IMG/VR virus record: IMGVR_UViG_3300031957_000860
Coordinates: 1-23,516 of that record
From: a virus
Strand: one strand, 5' to 3'
Length of the DNA stretch: 23,516 nucleotides
Positions 23,074 through 23,516 of this stretch are shown here, in pieces (position 1 is the stretch's first letter; each line of letters opens with the position of its first letter). A model generated the notes under the pieces. The model had not been told where the DNA came from. It worked only from the letters and a program-made list of their open reading frames with translations, and made no database searches. The translations under genes and the position numbers were made by a program.

Positions 23074-23481
23074 CTATTCGTAAACTTTAATCCACTCACA
23101 AACAACTGTTCCGGTATCTCCTGCTGTACAAGCTGGTAAAACTATGTTTACATCTCCAGTATAACCACTAGCTTTAGTGTTTTTTAAACCACCAAAATCA
23201 GAGTAATCATATTCCATTTCACCATTTAAACTTTGAAATACAACATCAGTCGTTGCATCCCATTGCATACGTAATGCATCTGCTGGTGCAGTTACTGAAA
23301 CGTTACAACTAACTTTATTTAATCTTACAGTTAGGCAACTTTTTCCTGCTGGGCTTTTTGTTAATTCAGAAACATCAACAATTTTAGTTGTGCTCCCTGA
23401 ATTATCAGAAACTACGTTGTAGTGTGTGATTAGTTTTTTTGCTCCGTCAAATACAGTTGTATTTAATACTGTGTCTGCCAT
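23074..23481 (-). CDS. Small structural protein downstream of the presumed capsid gene (135 aa)
   Basis: It starts MADTVLNTTVFDGAKKLITH, with later CLTVRLNKVSCNVSVTAPAD and DVVFQSLNGEMEYDYSDFGG. The protein is beta-rich and lacks enzymatic motifs. I recognise it as a conserved marine phage protein that follows the head genes, so a head decoration or connector-associated role is likely but unproven. The ribosome site AAGGAGGAC lies at 23496-23488, spaced correctly from ATG 23481. Confidence 0.7.
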   Translation of the reverse strand: MADTVLNTTVFDGAKKLITHYNVVSDNSGSTTKIVDVSELTKSPAGKSCLTVRLNKVSCNVSVTAPADALRMQWDATTDVVFQSLNGEMEYDYSDFGGLKNTKASGYTGDVNIVLPACTAGDTGTVVCEWIKVYE

Positions 23482-23516
23482 GTTTTTGTCCTCCTTTTAA
23501 AGGACGCCTGCATTAC
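23482..23516 (-). promoter_or_regulatory. Strong ribosome site with possible sequestering stem
   Basis: The mRNA-strand sequence contains AAGGAGGAC followed by a short A-rich spacer. GTCCT (23488-23492) and AGGAC (23501-23505) are complementary with an 8-base loop, so a weak stem could cover the ribosome site. No promoter is seen; the rest of the spacer runs off the window. Confidence 0.4.

Overview
The window looks like the late half of the genome of a small, AT-rich marine tailed phage of podovirus type, most plausibly one infecting Pelagibacter-like (SAR11) bacteria. The host assignment is inferred from base composition and from many protein families I recognise as common in uncultured marine phage genomes; no host marker is present. 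Almost all of the sequence is coding, no stretch over about 60 bases lacks a gene, and I see no tRNA, rRNA, IS element, CRISPR array, integrase or attachment site.

Layout, left to right. (1) 1-776, minus strand: two conserved hypothetical genes, the first cut by the window edge. (2) 777-813: a dyad-symmetric divergent promoter region. (3) 824-3451, plus strand: the only plus-strand block, made of a 2-oxoglutarate/Fe(II) oxygenase, a SNF2-type helicase and a second, DUF6445-like oxygenase. It meets the next gene tail to tail with a 4-base overlap. (4) 3448-4106, minus: a likely lysis pair, an M15 peptidase endolysin and a small coiled-coil/membrane protein. (5) 4106-11822, minus: a 1319-residue giant protein and three repetitive Gly/Ala/Gln-rich proteins, likely virion or DNA-ejection proteins, plus a small conserved protein. 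(6) 11822-14492: two small proteins and a 725-residue tail nozzle/tube candidate. (7) 14553-16552: a small hypothetical gene and three consecutive, very AT-rich 2OG-Fe(II) oxygenases of prolyl-4-hydroxylase type. (8) 16588-20369: tail fibre region with a Gly-rich, partly collagen-like protein, fibre-like proteins and a 450-residue repeat protein. (9) 20383-23481: head-tail region with two adaptor-like proteins (P22 gp4 / T7 gp11 / SU10-adaptor-like), a degenerate zinc-ribbon-like protein and other structural proteins. The major capsid and terminase genes would be expected just beyond the right edge.

The minus-strand late genes are tightly coupled: at least eight junctions share the five bases TAATG (stop overlapping start). 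Transcription probably runs from the right edge leftward, with a candidate internal promoter just ahead of the oxygenase trio.

The most unusual content is the set of five different 2OG-Fe(II) oxygenase genes in 23.5 kb. Three lie directly after a protein carrying five X-Pro-Gly sites within Gly-X-Y-like stretches, the classic prolyl-4-hydroxylase substrate pattern. That suggests a testable system in which the phage hydroxylates its own fibre. The other two flank a SNF2 helicase in an inverted cassette.
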